The notes: generated by a model not told the origin, from the letters alone. DNA of 64,000 bases from Lindgomyces ingoldianus (GCF_010093535.1 NW_022985165.1:1905642-1969641); one strand, 5' to 3'. Positions 12,147 to 26,638 are shown, numbered from the stretch's first letter. Numbers and translations are program-made.

Positions 12147-14257
12147 CTAAATTTTATCAGCCGACGCACGGTCTCGCCTGACGCACGGAATTTGCCGTAC
12201 AGCGGCACCGCGACTTAAAGCTCTAGGGCAACATATAAATAGAATATAGGCCTAGTTTTTTAGTGGATTAGGAAGCTAATTACAGTGATTAATTTAAGGC
12301 TACTAGCTAGTCACAGAAGCGTGCAGGAAGCTTAATAGCTCTGCCTCTGCGATTTTGCTCACATAGCAGCCCTACTACTTTAACAATTAATTAATCCTTA
12401 ACTACTTACTCTAGCCTACTAGCTATAGGCTGTGTAGTCTTCTTAGCCTTCCTAGAAGTTTTAATGTTACTTTAGAGTTAGTAGTTAGCCTTTTTAGCTA
12501 GTTGCTTTTTTTTTTTTTAAAGCCTCTTTTTTTTTAGCCTTTTATAGTTAAGCGTCCTTAGTAGCTACTTTTATATACTTTTTCTCTTTAGCTATATAAG
12601 CTTTTTTACACTTCTTAGCCTTTTTACACCTAGTTTTTTTATTTTTTTATTAATGTAAAAGCTTTATAGTAGCTTCCTTCTTAACTTATTAATTACATGC
12701 TTATTAAACCTTTCTAAGACTATATAATACAGCCCTACTATAGTACTACTTAGGAGCTATAAGTAAAAAAGGTTTACTATGCTTTTACTTTTTCTTTTTA
12801 TTAACTAGAGCTTTTATAAGGCCCTAATTCTTTATCTAGAGAGTTATAACTTATATTAAGAAACTATGTATAGTATTACTAAGCTACTTAGCCTACTAGT
12901 TAGAGATATTACTAACTACTTTATGTAGAAGCTTGTCTATGTGTCTTTAATCTTAAGCAGTAAGAGCTAACTAAGAGCTCTTACTAGAAGAAGGTCTACT
13001 AGTACTAGTAGTACTAAATTAAGTAAGGACTCTCTTAGAGTTAAACAGCGCTAGGCTATAGGCTTTAAAGCTAGAGAGTATATTCTTCTTAGTAAATAAA
13101 GTCTACTAAGCTTTATTAAATAAGTAAAAAAAGTTTTACTTTATAATAGCTATAAACTTTATTAATTTATACATAAAACTAGCTAGTTTATTTAAATAAG
13201 CTGTTACTAGTAGCTTAAATAGGCTAACATTAAGAGGCTATAGTGTATAGGTTAAATAAGGTAAATAGATAGCTAGCAAAATCCTGTTCTAGTTATAGTA
13301 GTTAATAAACTTTATAAAAATGTAAAATTTATAGCTATTTAGAATTAATAGCTTATACACTTAATAAGCTTTTTTTTATCTGTTTATTAAACAGCTGTTT
13401 AAGCTAGTGTAGGCCTAAATTATTATTTATCTAGCTACTAGAAGATAAGGCAAAAAAGCACTTATGTACTACTAAGTTAAAATTTTATAACTAGCTATCT
13501 TAAATGTTACTAGTGCTAGCTTAGTAGATAAGGCCTAAAAAGAGTGCAGAGCTGTTAGCGCAGATATAAGCTATATAGGTTATCTACTTATAATTACTGT
13601 TTTATATAGCTTGCTTAAGGCCACTTTTTTTATATCTCTGCCTAAAGAAGATCTGCTTTATTTTTAATAGTACACTAATAAAAAAGCCTTTCTTATTTAT
13701 ATTATACATATGCTATAGCTTTATCTTGTACTTTTAAATCTTCTACTATAGTAGCTTAAAATAGAGCTTATATTTAAAGGCTAAATTAGCTTACTTTTTA
13801 TCTTAATCTAGGCTAAAGGTCTAGTAGGTAACTAGGGAGATTTAATGCTATTAAAAGAAGTAATTAAGCTAGACTTTTTTTACTTCTTTACTGCAGAGTT
13901 CTAAAGCAAAATTACGTAGCTATTACCTTATAAGTAGTAGGCTACGCTTATAAAGCTGCTTAATATACTTTGTAAGCTTTTTCTTTTATTGCTTATTAAG
14001 TAGTTGTTAGTTTTTATACTACTCTACATAGAAGCCCTAGACGCCTTGCTAACACTTTAATAGCCTAGTCCTTTTAACACTATACTTTTTAGCTATTATA
14101 GTGATATTAATTAATTCTTCTAGTTCTAGTGATTTTAAATATGCTAGCGCGTCCTTAATACAGTCTATATTAGTAGAGTTGTAATAATGTTGAAAATTAG
14201 CAAAATCTGGTGTGTGCGTGCGTTAGGCGAGACCGTGCGTCAGCTGATTAAATTTAG
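12147..14257 (-). mobile_element. Fot1/pogo-like DNA transposon J, RIP-inactivated
   Basis: 2111 bp element with about 43 bp inverted ends (CTAAATTTTATCAGC then GACGCACGGTCTCGCC), flanked by TA at 12145-12146 and 14258-14259. The minus strand carries a decayed Fot1-type transposase: near 14050-14160 a helix-turn-helix start resembling the family (..CIKDALAYLKSLE..), followed by a region like RLLNNQQEKEL..YI, and a lysine-rich C-terminus near 12480-12660. Stops and A/T bias throughout show inactivation by RIP. It sits in the last coding part of the AtuA gene. Confidence 0.82.
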
Positions 14258-14409
14258 TAACGACGCAATCCCTTAACTAATCCGCCATACTCTTAGCAAA
14301 AGCACCCAACCTAGCACTCCCACTAACGCCCCGTCCCAAAACCCCATACACCACAAAATGCACCGCCAATATTCCCAGAAATTCCACACGATCGACGTTC
14401 AGCCAGCCG
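14258..14409 (-). pseudogene. AtuA-like gene, fragment 4
   Basis: Minus-strand reading WLNVDRVEFLGILAVHFVVY, then GVLGRG.., FAKSMAD and a stop matches the AtuA-family segment that ends in ..VEF..LAVHFV.YG.LGRGVS.. The stop (TAG, plus 14277-14279) stands where the family has Trp or Tyr and fits TGG to TAG, a RIP change leaking into the gene. After J is removed with one TA the frame runs straight into fragment 5. The upstream edge meets the end of element K, where about 12 extra bases and a one-base frame difference suggest imprecise insertion or later change. Confidence 0.85.
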
Positions 14410-14655
14410 CCAAAAGTCTGGTTCGCCAAGCCACCAACACCAAAACGCGCGATGAACGCGTCAATTAACTACTACCTACACAGCTATGCAGCGCTGTTCT
14501 TTTAGCTAGGAGATAAGCGCAAATTGTTAGCATAACACTAAATTATCTATAAGAGCTTAGAATTTAATTATTTTCAAGTAACAGGCTAGCATACATGTAG
14601 TAAAGTTAGCTAATAAATTTAGCTGTACAATAAAGTGTGTAAGTTACAGTACTAA

Positions 14656-15963
14656 GTCAAAAGTTTGGTTCGCCGACAGCCGAATACAAGCACCCACCAT
14701 TTCACCCACCAACTTTAAAATAGTCTACCACCTTACTAGGTGGTCGCACAGACTTAAAAAGTTGCTTAAAATAATTGCAATTAGCTTAATATTTTGTTTA
14801 ATATCCTTATGTGTGTTGCAGAGCTTTAAGGCGCCTTAGCATTAAAAGAATAAGCTTCTTAATGTATGCATCTAGTATCCTCTGCTATGCTACCTTTAGA
14901 GCCTTACAGAACTCATCCTACTTGTCTTTACTATCCCCTAGCTGGCGGAGATAAGGGTATAGCCTATGGACTGTCTGTTTAAGCATCTACTAGAGGTGCT
15001 TAATAGGATTAAGATTAGGTGAATAGCGTGGCCACACTATAGTCCTAACCTGGTGGCTGGCGAGGAACTTAGCAGTACTATGTGCTGTATGGATGGGCGC
15101 GTTATCCTGCATGAATAGCTCCCCTTAGTGGTAGTTACGTAGGAGGCCCTCGCGCAGCGCCTCCTGGTAGCTCCATGCTGTGTAGCCTCTCCTAGCTTAA
15201 TTAGGGTCTCTTTTCATCACTACTAGGGGGCTCCTGCGTACCCTGCCTTTATTGTTAATCTATATAGACCCCTATACTATCTAAGCATAAGATCTGCTTG
15301 TAACCACCTTCTTAATTATCTTATGTCTCTATTTCTTATTAGGATACCTAAAGCACTACTTGTAGCTGCCTCCCTATCTCTTTTAAACAGAGCATTTATC
15401 TAAAAACTGCATAGTAGTGCGCCCCTAGTTAAAGTTTTAGTACTAGCGCTTAAACTGCAGTCTTAATTAAGCTGTTTTTTTATTTATTAGGGGTTATTGC
15501 TTACACCTAAATAATCTAATGCCTTTATGCTTTAGAGCGCAGTAGGTAGTGCTCTTAAAGATGTTAAAAAGACCTAATTTATAGATAAGGTTCTTGTACT
15601 TAATCTTTAGACATTTATAAGCTTAGTAAAATAGCTAATAACAGTCCTAAGCTAACAGCTTACTAGGCTGCCCTAAGTAAGGTAAGTTGTCTACAGTTTA
15701 GTAGAGTTTCTATTATCGCAATGTGTTGCGTATACATTTAGGTGTGACGCAAAACTTAGTTGCTAGCTCTAACAACCTATAACTAGCTTAAGACTGCGCG
15801 ATAATTTATAAGCGCTAAGTAGGGGTTAACTCCTTATGTCTTCTTTTATTTCTAGTAATTTTATGAAGGATTTGACAGCGTGGTGGCATTATGGGGGTGG
15901 GTAGAAGTTTAGTGGTTAGTGGTTGGTGCACTGACGCGTCGCTTCGCGAACCAAACTTTTGAC
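14656..15963 (-). mobile_element. Tc1-like (DD34E) transposon L
   Basis: About 1.3 kb with 18 bp inverted ends (GTCAAAAGTTTGGTTCGC). The minus strand near 15110-14990 reads FMQDNAPIHTA, then VWPRYSPNLNPIKHL, the second and third catalytic blocks of Tc1/mariner transposases. Exactly 34 residues separate the QDN aspartate from the final acidic position, i.e. DD34E. That position is now Lys (AAG, plus 14999-15001), a G-to-A change that kills it, and stop codons follow. I could not find a clean TA duplication at the right end. Confidence 0.85.
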
Positions 15964-16099
15964 GCGTGGCTGTATATAATACTATTAATTATTACCTTAG
16001 AATAGACACTAATTAATTACGCTTTTCCTCTGGCTAGCTTTTAAAGCCTACATATAAAATATTTAGTAACTTTATTATTATGCTTAAAAATATTTAATA
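15964..16099. other. Short AT-rich spacer between L and A1
   Basis: 136 bp of AT-rich sequence with no recognised feature; possibly the left remainder of the LTR element G, whose right part lies at 34746-35502 on the other side of A2. Confidence 0.3.
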
Positions 16100-17198
16100 A
16101 TGTACTTTACAGGCAAGTTGCTTACACACCTAAGTTGCTTACTTTTACTAAGACCCTACTAAACTACTTTTTTTACACTAATACATTTCTAATAACACTA
16201 CTTAGATGTGCTAAAAGAATACTAAATATAGCTTATACTCTAAGCTTTTAAATAAAATATAAAACTTTTAAAGAAATATGCTATAGCTATGTATAAAGTT
16301 TTTTAAAAAATAATAAATAACTATAGTACTAGACAACTTTTATAAGCTAATTTTATAGCTAACTTATAAAGGCTAAGTAATAATAAAAAGTAAGTAATTA
16401 TTAAAACTATACTTAAGCTATATGCATAAAATTTTTCTTTTTAAATAGCATTTATAGCTAATATAGCTAATTCTTTACACACTAAGCATAATTTAGGCTA
16501 TATTAGCATAAACTAGCTTAGTATGTTTATAAAGTGTTATTTAAAGCTTAAAGTAAAGTTTTAAGTGTAAGTATAGTTAATAAATATTTAGCTTATAATA
16601 AAGCCTATTTTACTAAAGTTATATATGTTATTATTCTAAATGCTATACTTAGCTTTAATATTTTTTATAAAGCTAAACTTACTTTAAATTACTCTAAAAC
16701 TTTTATAAAAGGCTTTTTTATAGTTGTACTACGCTTAAATGTTACTTTAAGCTTTAGATAACACTTTTTAAACATACTAAGCTAGTTTATGCTAATATAG
16801 CCTAAATTATACTTAGCGCGTAAAAAATTAGCTATATTAGCTATAAATGCTATTTAAGAGAAAAATCCTTATATATATAGCTTAAGTATAGTCTTAATAA
16901 TTACCTACTTTTTATTAGTACCTAGCCTTTATTAGTTAGCTATAGAATTAGCTTATAAAAGTTATCTAGTGCTGTAGTTATTTATTATCTTTTAAAAGAC
17001 TTTATACATAGCTATAGCATATTTTTTTAAAAGTTTTATGTTTTATTTAAAAGCTTAAAGCATAAGCTATATTTAATATTCTTTTAACACATCTAAGTAG
17101 TGTTATTAAGAATATATTAGTATAAGAAAAGTAGTTTAGTAGGGTCTTAGTAAAAGTAAGCAACTTAAGTGTGTAAGCAACTTGCCTGTAAAGTACAT
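16100..17198. mobile_element. Palindromic element A1 (1099 bp)
   Basis: Ends (A)TGTACTTTACAGG and CCTGTAAAGTACAT are flanked by TA (16098-16099, 17199-17200). The two halves are inverted copies of each other: for example CTATATGCATAAAATTTTTC in the left arm (16418-16437) recurs inverted near 16860-16885. The arms are about 480 bp around a spacer of about 150-200 bp. There is no complete transposase; both arms correspond to the 5' half of the 1.86 kb element at 24120-25982. RIP-decayed. Confidence 0.85.
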
Positions 17199-17931
17199 TA
17201 ACACTACTTAGATGTGCTAAAAAAAATTAGATATAGCTTACACTTTAAGCTTTTAAACAAAATATAACACTTTTAAAATAATATACTATAGCTATATATA
17301 AAGTTTTTTAAAAAATAATAAATAACTAACACATAAGATAACTTTTATAAGCTAATTACATAGCTAACTTATAAAGGCTAGGTAATAATAAAGAGTAGGT
17401 AATTATTAAGCATATACTTAAGCTATATATATAAAGATTTCTCTCTTAGCTAGTAGCTATAGCTAATATAGCTAATTCTTTACACGCTAAGCATAATCTA
17501 GGCTATGTTAGCATAAACTAGCTTAGTATATTTATAAAGTGTTATCTAAAGCTTAAAGTAAAGTTTTAAGTATAAGTATAGTTAGTAAATATCTAGCCTA
17601 TTATAAAGCCTATTTTATTAAAGTTATATACGTTGTTATTCTAAATACTATACTTAGCTTTAATATTCTTTATAGAGCTAAACTAGCTCTAAATTACTTT
17701 AAAATTCTTATAAAAGGCTGTTTTATAGTTATACTTATAGTTAAACTTTACTTTAAGTTTTAAATAATACTTTATAAACATACTAGGCTAGTTTATGCTA
17801 ATATAGCCTAGATTATGCTGAGCGCGTAAAGAATTAGCTATATTAGCTATAAATGCTATTTAAAAAGAAAATTCTTGCGCATATAGCTTAAGTATAGTTT
17901 TAATAATTACCTACTTTTTATTATTACCTAG

Positions 17932-18159
17932 TGTTTGCAGTGGTGACACTCAGATGCGTCGTCACTATAGTCGCACGATAGTCGGATGTGTCGTCACACA
18001 ATGATAATGCGTCGGCACCATAGTCGTATGCATCTCAGCACAGTCTGTTGCCACGTCTCACCCACTTATTTCGCATATATATAGACTCCTGCAAAGGACT
18101 CCTCTAGCAATACATTTAATGCAGTTCCTTATGTCTCTAGTGCCTCACATAGCTTTACA
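17932..18159 (+). repeat. 5' LTR of copia P
   Basis: 228 bp, TGTTTGCAGTGG to AGCTTTACA. It differs from the 3' LTR at only a few sites and is much less mutated than the interior. Confidence 0.9.
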
Positions 18160-18420
18160 GTCATAAGCCTAGCAATTGCTTGGTAGTTAATTAAGCTGTT
18201 TTTAAACCTCTACTAAGGAGAGCTTCTTTAACACCCTGCGCACAATCGTAACTTTTTTATTACACACTTTACTACCTTAAAGTTGCTTTTTTGTAGCACT
18301 TTAGGTATCTTTTAAGACCTTTTAGTCTAAAAAGGTAACTTAAAGTCTCTACTTTACTAGTTGTATTAATTGCGACCTCTACAATCTTCTAAGCACGCTA
18401 CTAAAGCTCTTAGATAAGCA

Positions 18421-18828
18421 CATTAGAGACATTTGTCCACCCTAAGGACATATTTATCTACTACAAGGACATACTTGTCCACCTTAAGTCTACATTAAGG
18501 ACAACCTTATCTACATTAAGGATAAACCTTATCTAACTTAAGGACAACCTTGTCTACATTAAGAACACTGTAAGGACATACTTATCTACCTTAAGGACAT
18601 ATTTGTCTACCTTAAGGACATATTTGTCTACTGTAAGGACATACTTGTCCACCTTAAAGACATATTTGTCCACCGCAACAACAACATTGTCTACATTAAG
18701 GACAACATTGTCTACATTAAGGACAAACCTTATTTACATTAAGAACAACTAAGTCTACCTTAAGAACAACTAAGTCTATATTAAGAACACTTTAAGAACA
18801 TACTTGTCTACATTAAGAACATATGTTA
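18421..18828 (+). repeat. 21 bp tandem array in the gag region of P
   Basis: About 18-20 units of a 20-21 bp repeat of the type CCTTAAGGACATATTTGTCTA. In the plus frame each 21 bp unit encodes seven residues, TLRTYLS, so leucines recur at 4-3 spacing as in a coiled coil. The frame stays open over the best-preserved units, about 18590-18730. Confidence 0.75.
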
Positions 18829-19728
18829 TTAATATAACAGATTTTACTAATTTGCTAGTCTTAAAAACTATAATTATCTTTAATATAACTAATAGCTAGG
18901 ACTAATAGATCTACCTCTAAAGGTTAGTTACAGAACAGCTATTTGTCTAGGAATACTGCAACCTAGAGCTCTTAGCAGATAAGGTAATAATACTAAAAGA
19001 CATACTAGTTAAGCTAACATATAGTAATTATTAATTAGGCGCTACTAAACTATCTAAAATAAATAGAAAAAACCTATCTAACTATACTACTAACTATAAT
19101 TAATAGGAGCGTAAAATTATAGAGTACAAAATCCTGTGTAAATCTCTAGCTAAGATAAGTGTAAAGATCTCTTAAATAATTACACTCTAGCATTACTTCT
19201 TAATTAAGGATTATAATAATAGCTATAATAAACTTATAGCGCTTAAATATTAACTAGCACTAACTAGCTCTAATTACTAAAGAATACTTATAAAGTAATA
19301 CTAAGCTTTTTAAAAGAAACTATATAAAAACTTTAATATATAGCTAAGTAAATAGCTACAAACTGTTAAGTAGTGTAGAAAAGTAAATCTTCTAAATATC
19401 TAAAGTACTTATATGTAAACTAACTTTCTTTATACTATTAAGCCTTTAGCACTAGAGTTTACAGCTAATGCACTGCTTTATATTATAAAGAAAAAAGACT
19501 ATAATAATCTTACATTAATTCTAAGCCTAGAAAACTACATCTTTTAATACTGCACCTAGCACCGCACTATAAACCCTGTGGCAGCTTCTATAGGATTATT
19601 TGCTACCCTAGGCATTGCAGGGACAAACTAGAATTAGTCTAGGTTTAAACTTAGTGTAAAACCTCTCTACATCTACAGCAGCACTTATTAGTTTAATAAA
19701 TGCAAATATTTAAACTCTACTACTTATA

Positions 19729-20860
19729 ACGTACCTAACAGGTTGGCCGGCCACACGGGTTGGCCGGCCACTTTTGCTAAGCCCCTACTAAAACCACCCT
19801 ATTCTCTCGCAAAACAGCCTACTTTAGCCCTGTATAAAGTAATATAACATAAGATATTATTTAGAGTCTACTTCTACTACTTACTTACATATATGCAAGT
19901 TATGCCTAGTTTAATTACACTACTTACATTACCTTTAACTTAGCTTACTTTTTTTAGTGCGCACCTACGTCTTTAGCTTTTTCCTATTACTACACGCTTT
20001 AAACTTCTTTAGAGTAGTTAGACAAGCCTTATTCTTAACTATTAAGGTCTTTTTTACTTAAATTTACTTTTTTTTATGTAATCTATGTTGTGTAGTAGCT
20101 TTATTTACTACTTAAAGCTCTGTAATTTTATAGCCTACTTTATTATATTAATGCTCTAGATAACTGTTGTCTACTTTTTATTACTTTACTATATTACTTT
20201 TAGCTGTCTTTATCTTTTTAAAGCTATAATAACTGCTTTAGTTAATATCTAGCCTATTATAAAGCTTAACTTATTAAAGTTATATGTGTTTTTATCCTAG
20301 ATACTATACTTAGCTTTTATGTTAGCTACTAGGCAAAACTAGCCTTAGATAACTTTTAGATCCTTATAAAGCATTTTTTATAATTATACTTATAATTAAA
20401 CTTTATTATAAACTTAGAGCAGTGCTTAACCTATATACTAGGCTAGTTTAAGCTAACCTAGCCTAGATTACACTCTACAGGTAAGAAATTAGCTATATTA
20501 GCTATAGCTGCAAGCCTAAAGAGAAATCTGTGTGTAATAAGCTTAAGTATGTACTTAATAACTACCTTTTTTTTAAAGCTTAGTTAGATTCCTTAATTTA
20601 GGCTAGTATTCTACTTATAAAGGCTGTCTAGCGCGTTAATTACTTAGTGTTATGTAAGAGACATTATAAATAGCTACAGCGTGTTATAAGAAGAGTTTTA
20701 AGTTTTATTTAAAAGCCTAAAGAGCAAGCTGTATTTAACATTCTTTAGAAGATTTAATCTAGTGTTGTTGTTAAGGCATTATGTAGATAGGTAGAGTTTA
20801 GTAGGGGCTTAGCAAAAGTGGCTGGCCAACCTGTGTGGCCGGCCAACCCGTTAGGTACGT
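19729..20860 (-). mobile_element. Element B1, internally deleted Pot2-like transposon
   Basis: 1132 bp, ends ACGTACCTAACAGG and GGTACGT flanked by TA. Same ends as B2 (1858 bp) but lacks about 730 bp of the middle. The TIR holds two copies of GGTTGGCCGGCCAC at 17 bp spacing. Inserted in the gag region of P. Confidence 0.85.
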
Positions 20861-23800
20861 TATAAAAGAATAGAAACTAGATTAATCTATCTAGTAAAAA
20901 GTTAATTAGGCCTAAAAAGACTTTAATATTAACTTAAAAGTGCTAGCTGCTTTAAAAAGAGATAAGTAGTAGTAAAAAAAGTAATAAAAATAGTAGAGCG
21001 CTCTACCAATTATTAATTTTAATAATAGTAAGCTTTTTAGCTTAACTTTATAGTTAAATGCTTTATAGTAGGTCTTTAGCACTTTTATTACTGTACTAAG
21101 CTTTATTAATTAGTAGATACTAGATTCTAGCTTAAACACACACATCTATAATAACACTTAATACAGCTAGACCTATTAACGCAACGCAATGCCTAGAGAG
21201 ATTATATACGCTAGCTATAAAGCTTTACTTATAACTAGCTAGAAAGACGTCTACCTAAAGGTTAATACACTTGTAGGACTTTTTACTATTAAGCTTACAT
21301 ATATTGTATATGTTAAAAGCTTTTTTACTAATGTACTAGGTCTTATATAATGCAGATCTCTAAACATCTACTTTAACTCTAGTAAAAACATGTTATACTA
21401 AAGATTTTTAGAAAATGTTATTTATAAACTTACCTACTAAGACAGACATTAGCTTATTAATATAAAAAAGATAAAGTAAGTAAAGCTTTTTACTTTTAGC
21501 TTTTAGCTTTAAAGCTTCTTCTTTAAACTAGTTTCTTTAGCTACTAAGCTTAAAAAAAATTTATTATTATTTATTATATAAAAAGTAACACTTTATTATT
21601 ACTACTTATAAGGAAGCTTATAAGCTTATTAGTTACATAGGTATAGAGACAGTTAACTATCTAAAGTAAAGCATACAGAGAATTAGAATATAAGAGCATA
21701 GGCATAAGTATAATAAAGCTGTAACACTTAAAAACTATTAAGTATACATTAAAACTAAAATTAAGAAGTAGATTAGTTAATAACTACTATAATTAGTATT
21801 TACTTGCTTATTTTATTACATAGGCATAGACCTTATCTAGCTCTGCCCTACTAGCCAGCGCTGCTACAATGGAGACCTATACAGACTCTATGCAGTAGAT
21901 AAGTATACTAAATAGCATAAGACGCAGCTACTCTACTATAAATTATCTACTGTACTAGTGCTAGCTATACTTTAATTTATAGTAACTATACAATGTTAAT
22001 TTAGCTTCCTAGTTATTACTATTAGAGCTAATAATAAGCGTAGATATAAAGACCTTAGTAAACTTAAAGATCTAAGCATTAAAGTAGAATTCTGCGCTAA
22101 GCATATAAAGGAGCAGAATAGACTTATAGAAATTACTAGTAAGTAACTTATTACTATTACTTAAGCTCTAAGGCTTTAAGGTAATCTACTAAAATTACTA
22201 TTTAATAAGCTTTTTACATCTGCTGCCTACTTACTTAATTAAGCACTAGTTAGAGCACTTTATTAGCGCATACTATATAAGCTAGTATATAAACAGAAAC
22301 TCTTTATTACTTATCTAGCTCTAATTAGATGCTGCGCATATATACATAACAAGCATCTTAAACACGCAGACAAGCTTAAATCTAGAGCTTTAATAGGCTA
22401 CCTAGTTAGATATAACTTAACTAACATTTATAGAATCTAGCTACTACTAAATAATTAAGTTATCTAAACATGTAATGTTATCTTTAACATAGATTAGATT
22501 TACATAGGCACTAAATAAAAAGATTATATTAATTTTTTATACATATAAATCTTTAACATACTAGAAGTTAATAATAATATAAAGAACCTTTTTTTAAGCA
22601 TTAGCTTACTTTTTCTTAGTTACTAGACGCACTAGCAGAGCTTAAAAAGTAGACTTATAGGAATAATAAAAGCTCTACACCTGCTTAGCTTCTAACACTA
22701 TAGAGCTTTATACAAAGCTCTAAATTACTAGCACTTTTATAATTTAACATACATAGCTATAAGTCTTCTTTAGCACCTTTGTAATTAAATAAGGATAAAA
22801 GCTTTTAGCAGCTTGTATGTAAAACAACAGAAGCATTTAATACTAGGTTAGATAATAACCCTGCTACTACTATACATAAGCTACTAATTACCTTTGTACA
22901 TAATCTGCAATATATACTAAATCCTAACTAAAATAATACACTAAAGGTATAATTTTTTAACATTAATAAATTAAACATTATTAGTAAAAGCTGCACTACG
23001 TGCTTAAAGCAGTACAGTACCTACTTTATAACTTTTGCTAGCTTTATTATTAAGGTGCACTTTTATTATAATTAGCTACCTTTACATCTAGAGCACTATT
23101 ATAATTTAAGAAAACACTTATATATAGCTAAATTTTAAGCAGCTATGCGCACAGAAATAGACAGCTACTAGTCTAAAAGCTGCTTTAAGCGCGCTAGTAA
23201 ATCTATAATAAAAGCTGCCTCTACTAAAATCTTACTACTTTAATAAGTATATATATATAAATTTAATAAAGACAGCTACTTATCTAAATTTAAGGCTAGA
23301 ATCTGTGTATAAGAAGATCTTTAAGAACAATAGAGTGATACTTATGCTACTACTGCAGCTACTTGCATCTTTAGAGCTTTAATAGCTTTTATAGCTGTAT
23401 TTAAGCTAACCCTTTAATAATATAATGTTATTAACGCTTTTTTTAAGGCTAAACTTTTTAGACAACTGTTCTGCTACACACCTAAAAGTTTTTAAGCAGA
23501 CTATAGAGAGTACCTTAAGATACTATAAGCTCTGTATAGACTTAAAGAATTATCTTGCCTCTAGTACCTAGAGCTTAAAATAATGCTTAATTAGCTAGAA
23601 CTTTATAACACCTTTAAAGCTTTTTACTTATTTATTAATAATAATCTTATTATACTAGTATATATTAATAACATTATACTACTATACTACTCTAGCAATG
23701 CTAAGGCTACTAATTAGTTTAAATATAATCTTTAGCATACATATAACATTAAAAAGCTTAGCAAACTAAAATAGTTTCTAAGTATTTAAGTTATAAAAAC

Positions 23801-24119
23801 TACTAAACCTATCTACTTAGTCTAAGACTTTTTTATGAATAAGATTACTACTAAATTTAATTTAAAGTAGAGCAGGAAATAACTACTTAACATACTTCTA
23901 TGTAAAACTCTAGAGCCCTTTACTAAGACTACTAACAACTAAAGGACTAAGCTCTATTAATAGCTAGTAGGCTTACTTGCCTACATAGTGTTATTTACAT
24001 AACTAGATATCGCGCATGCGCATTTAATACTAGCACGCTACCTTACTAATCCTAGTTAAAAGCACCTAGATGCAGCCCTACATTGCTAGCGCTACTTACT
24101 CTATACAAAACATCTTGTA

Positions 24120-25982
24120 ACGTACTTCACAGGCAAGTTGCTTACACACCTAAGTTACTTACTTTTGCTAAAACTTTACTACACTACCTTTTTTACACTA
24201 ATGCATTCCTAACAACACTACTTAGATATGTTAAAGGAATGTTAAATGCAGCTTACACTTTAAGCTTTTAAATAAAATGTAATACTTTTTAAGCAACATG
24301 CTGCAGCTATCTATAAAGTCTTTTAAAAGATAATAAGTAACTAATATACTAAATAACTTTTCTAAGCTAATTATATAGCTAACTTATAAAAGCTAGATAA
24401 TAATAAAAAGTAGGTAATTATTTAGCACATACTTAAGCTAGATATATAAGAATTTTCCTCTTAGCTAGCAGCTATAGCTAATATAGCTAATTCTTTACAC
24501 GCTAAGCATAATATAAGCTATATTAGCATAAACTAGCTTAATATATTTATTAAGTGTTACCTAAAGCTTAAAGTAAAGTTTAAGTGTAAGTATAACTATA
24601 AAAAAGCTTTTTATAAAAGTTTTATAGTAATTTAAAGCTAGTTTAACTTTATAAAGAATATTAAAGCTAAGTATAGCATTTAAAATAATAACATGTACAA
24701 CTTTAATAAAATAAAGTTTATAATAGGCTAAATATCTACTAGAGTAGTTATTATAAGTTTAAAAAAATAAGAATAGCTAAAAGTAGTCTAGCTAGGTAAC
24801 TAGAAGTAGATAATAGCTATTTAGAGTATTAATGCTAAAAAGTAAGCTATTTTACTTTTTATTATTTTTTAAGGTAGCAACTACTTTTTAAGCTAGTATA
24901 AAAAAAATCTACTTTAAAATTAAGTTATTATAATTTTTAAGCATAGCTAGACTACTAATTAGCTTAGTCTAGACTAGTTAAAGCACTTTAATATGTATAT
25001 AAAAAAGTGTACTATTAGCAGCTACTATTTGCTAGTTATTAATAGCTATAAAAGCTATAACTTACTTTATTTTTAGTAATACTATAAAGATAATAAAATT
25101 ATTACTATTTATATACTTTTTTACTTATTACACTTTTTATAGCTACTTAATGTAGGTTATTTTACTTTTTTAAAAAAAGCGTATAAGTGCTAAGCTAAAA
25201 ACTTTATACATAACTAAATTACTTATATTATAAAAATAAAGTTCTTACTATGCTTTAAAGTAGCTTATAATGCTATAATTACTTTTAGTAATATTTAAAG
25301 AGAGTTTTAAAGCGCTAGATTAGTTCTTTTTAACCTATAATAAGTTATAATAGGCCTTAATGTAAAGTTGTGCACTTTATTACTACTACTACTTATATAT
25401 AATAAGCCCTAGCAGTTGTAAACTCTAAGTAATACTTTAAAACTTAAGTTATAATTAATGCTTATAAAAATAAAAATTTAGAAGTATATAAATAGTTTAC
25501 TAACTTTTATAGTTAAAGTATTTAAAAAAGTCTTAAAAAAAGTAGTAATAATTATACATAAGCTAGTATTAGTGTAATAGAAAATTACTAAGCTTTAAGT
25601 AGCTAATAAAGCTACTACATAACATAAATTATATAAAAGAAAGTAAATTAAGGTAGAAAAAACCTTAATAATTTAAAAAAGCCTATGCTTAATAGCTTTA
25701 AAGGAGTTTAGAGCGCACAGTAATAGAAAGAAGGCAAAGAAGCAGGTGTAAGCTAAAGTAAGTAAGCTATTCTAAAGGCGCTGCAGATAGTGCAATTAGA
25801 CTAGGCATAACATATAAACATGTAAGTAAGAAGTAGAAGTAGTATCTAAATAATATTCTAGGCTGTACTGTACTATATAGTGCTAGAGCAGGTTGTTATA
25901 GGCTATAATAGAGTTTGTTAGGGTGGGGTCTTAGCAAAAGTAAGCGACTCGGGTGTGTGAGCAACTCGCCCGTGAAGTACGT
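24120..25982 (+). mobile_element. Full-length A-family element (Fot1/Pot2-like), 1863 bp
   Basis: TA-flanked (24118-24119, 25983-25984). The left half matches the arms of the 1.1 kb palindromes; the right half is unique to this copy. The plus strand encodes a decayed DDE_1/pogo transposase: MYNFN at 24693-24707 is the MYNFDE block with Asp changed to Asn, followed by a segment like GQIST, and near 25600-25800 a C-terminus of the ANEAATQR.. type found in fungal pogo elements. Size and ends fit the Pot2 class. Outer right end GC-intact, interior RIP-mutated. Nested in copia P. Confidence 0.8.
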
Positions 25983-26638
25983 TAATAGGAACATTAAGAA
26001 ACTCTTAAAACAGCGCATTTTATAAGCTTTATTATGCAGAACTCTAGTTCTATAGTGTATTAGACGCTGCATTTGCAGATAATCTAGTAACTTATTAAAG
26101 CTCTTATAGACATCTATTTAAGCTCTTTAGTCTAGCAGTAGACTAGAAAGCTACCTTGCAATAAACTATTACTAAATTAACTATAGAGGCAAAGCTTCTA
26201 GCTCTCTTACAAGCTAGTACTAACATAGAGTAGTAGAAGCTGTTTTTTACACAACTTTAGCTTTTAATTAATAATACTCTTACTATCTAGTGCAATAATT
26301 AGCAGATAATTAGAATTATTATAAAAGATTTATTAAAGCTTTAAACTAAGCTTAAGCATGTTAACATACACTAGAGCTAGTTACAACAAGAGATCTCTGC
26401 TAGTAGACTATATGTTAACTAGAAACCTACTGCTTAGATGCCTGCAGACAGTCTTACTAAGTTGCTACTAAGATAAAAACATAAAGAGTTTATATAATAA
26501 TTAGGTTTAAAGAACATCTCTACTAACCTTCTTACATCCTTTTAACTATTTACTATATAAATTGCTTACAAATCTGTCTATCTTTTATTTAGCTTTTATT
26601 CTGCCTATACATTTGCTTTATTTTAAGCTAGGGGGGTG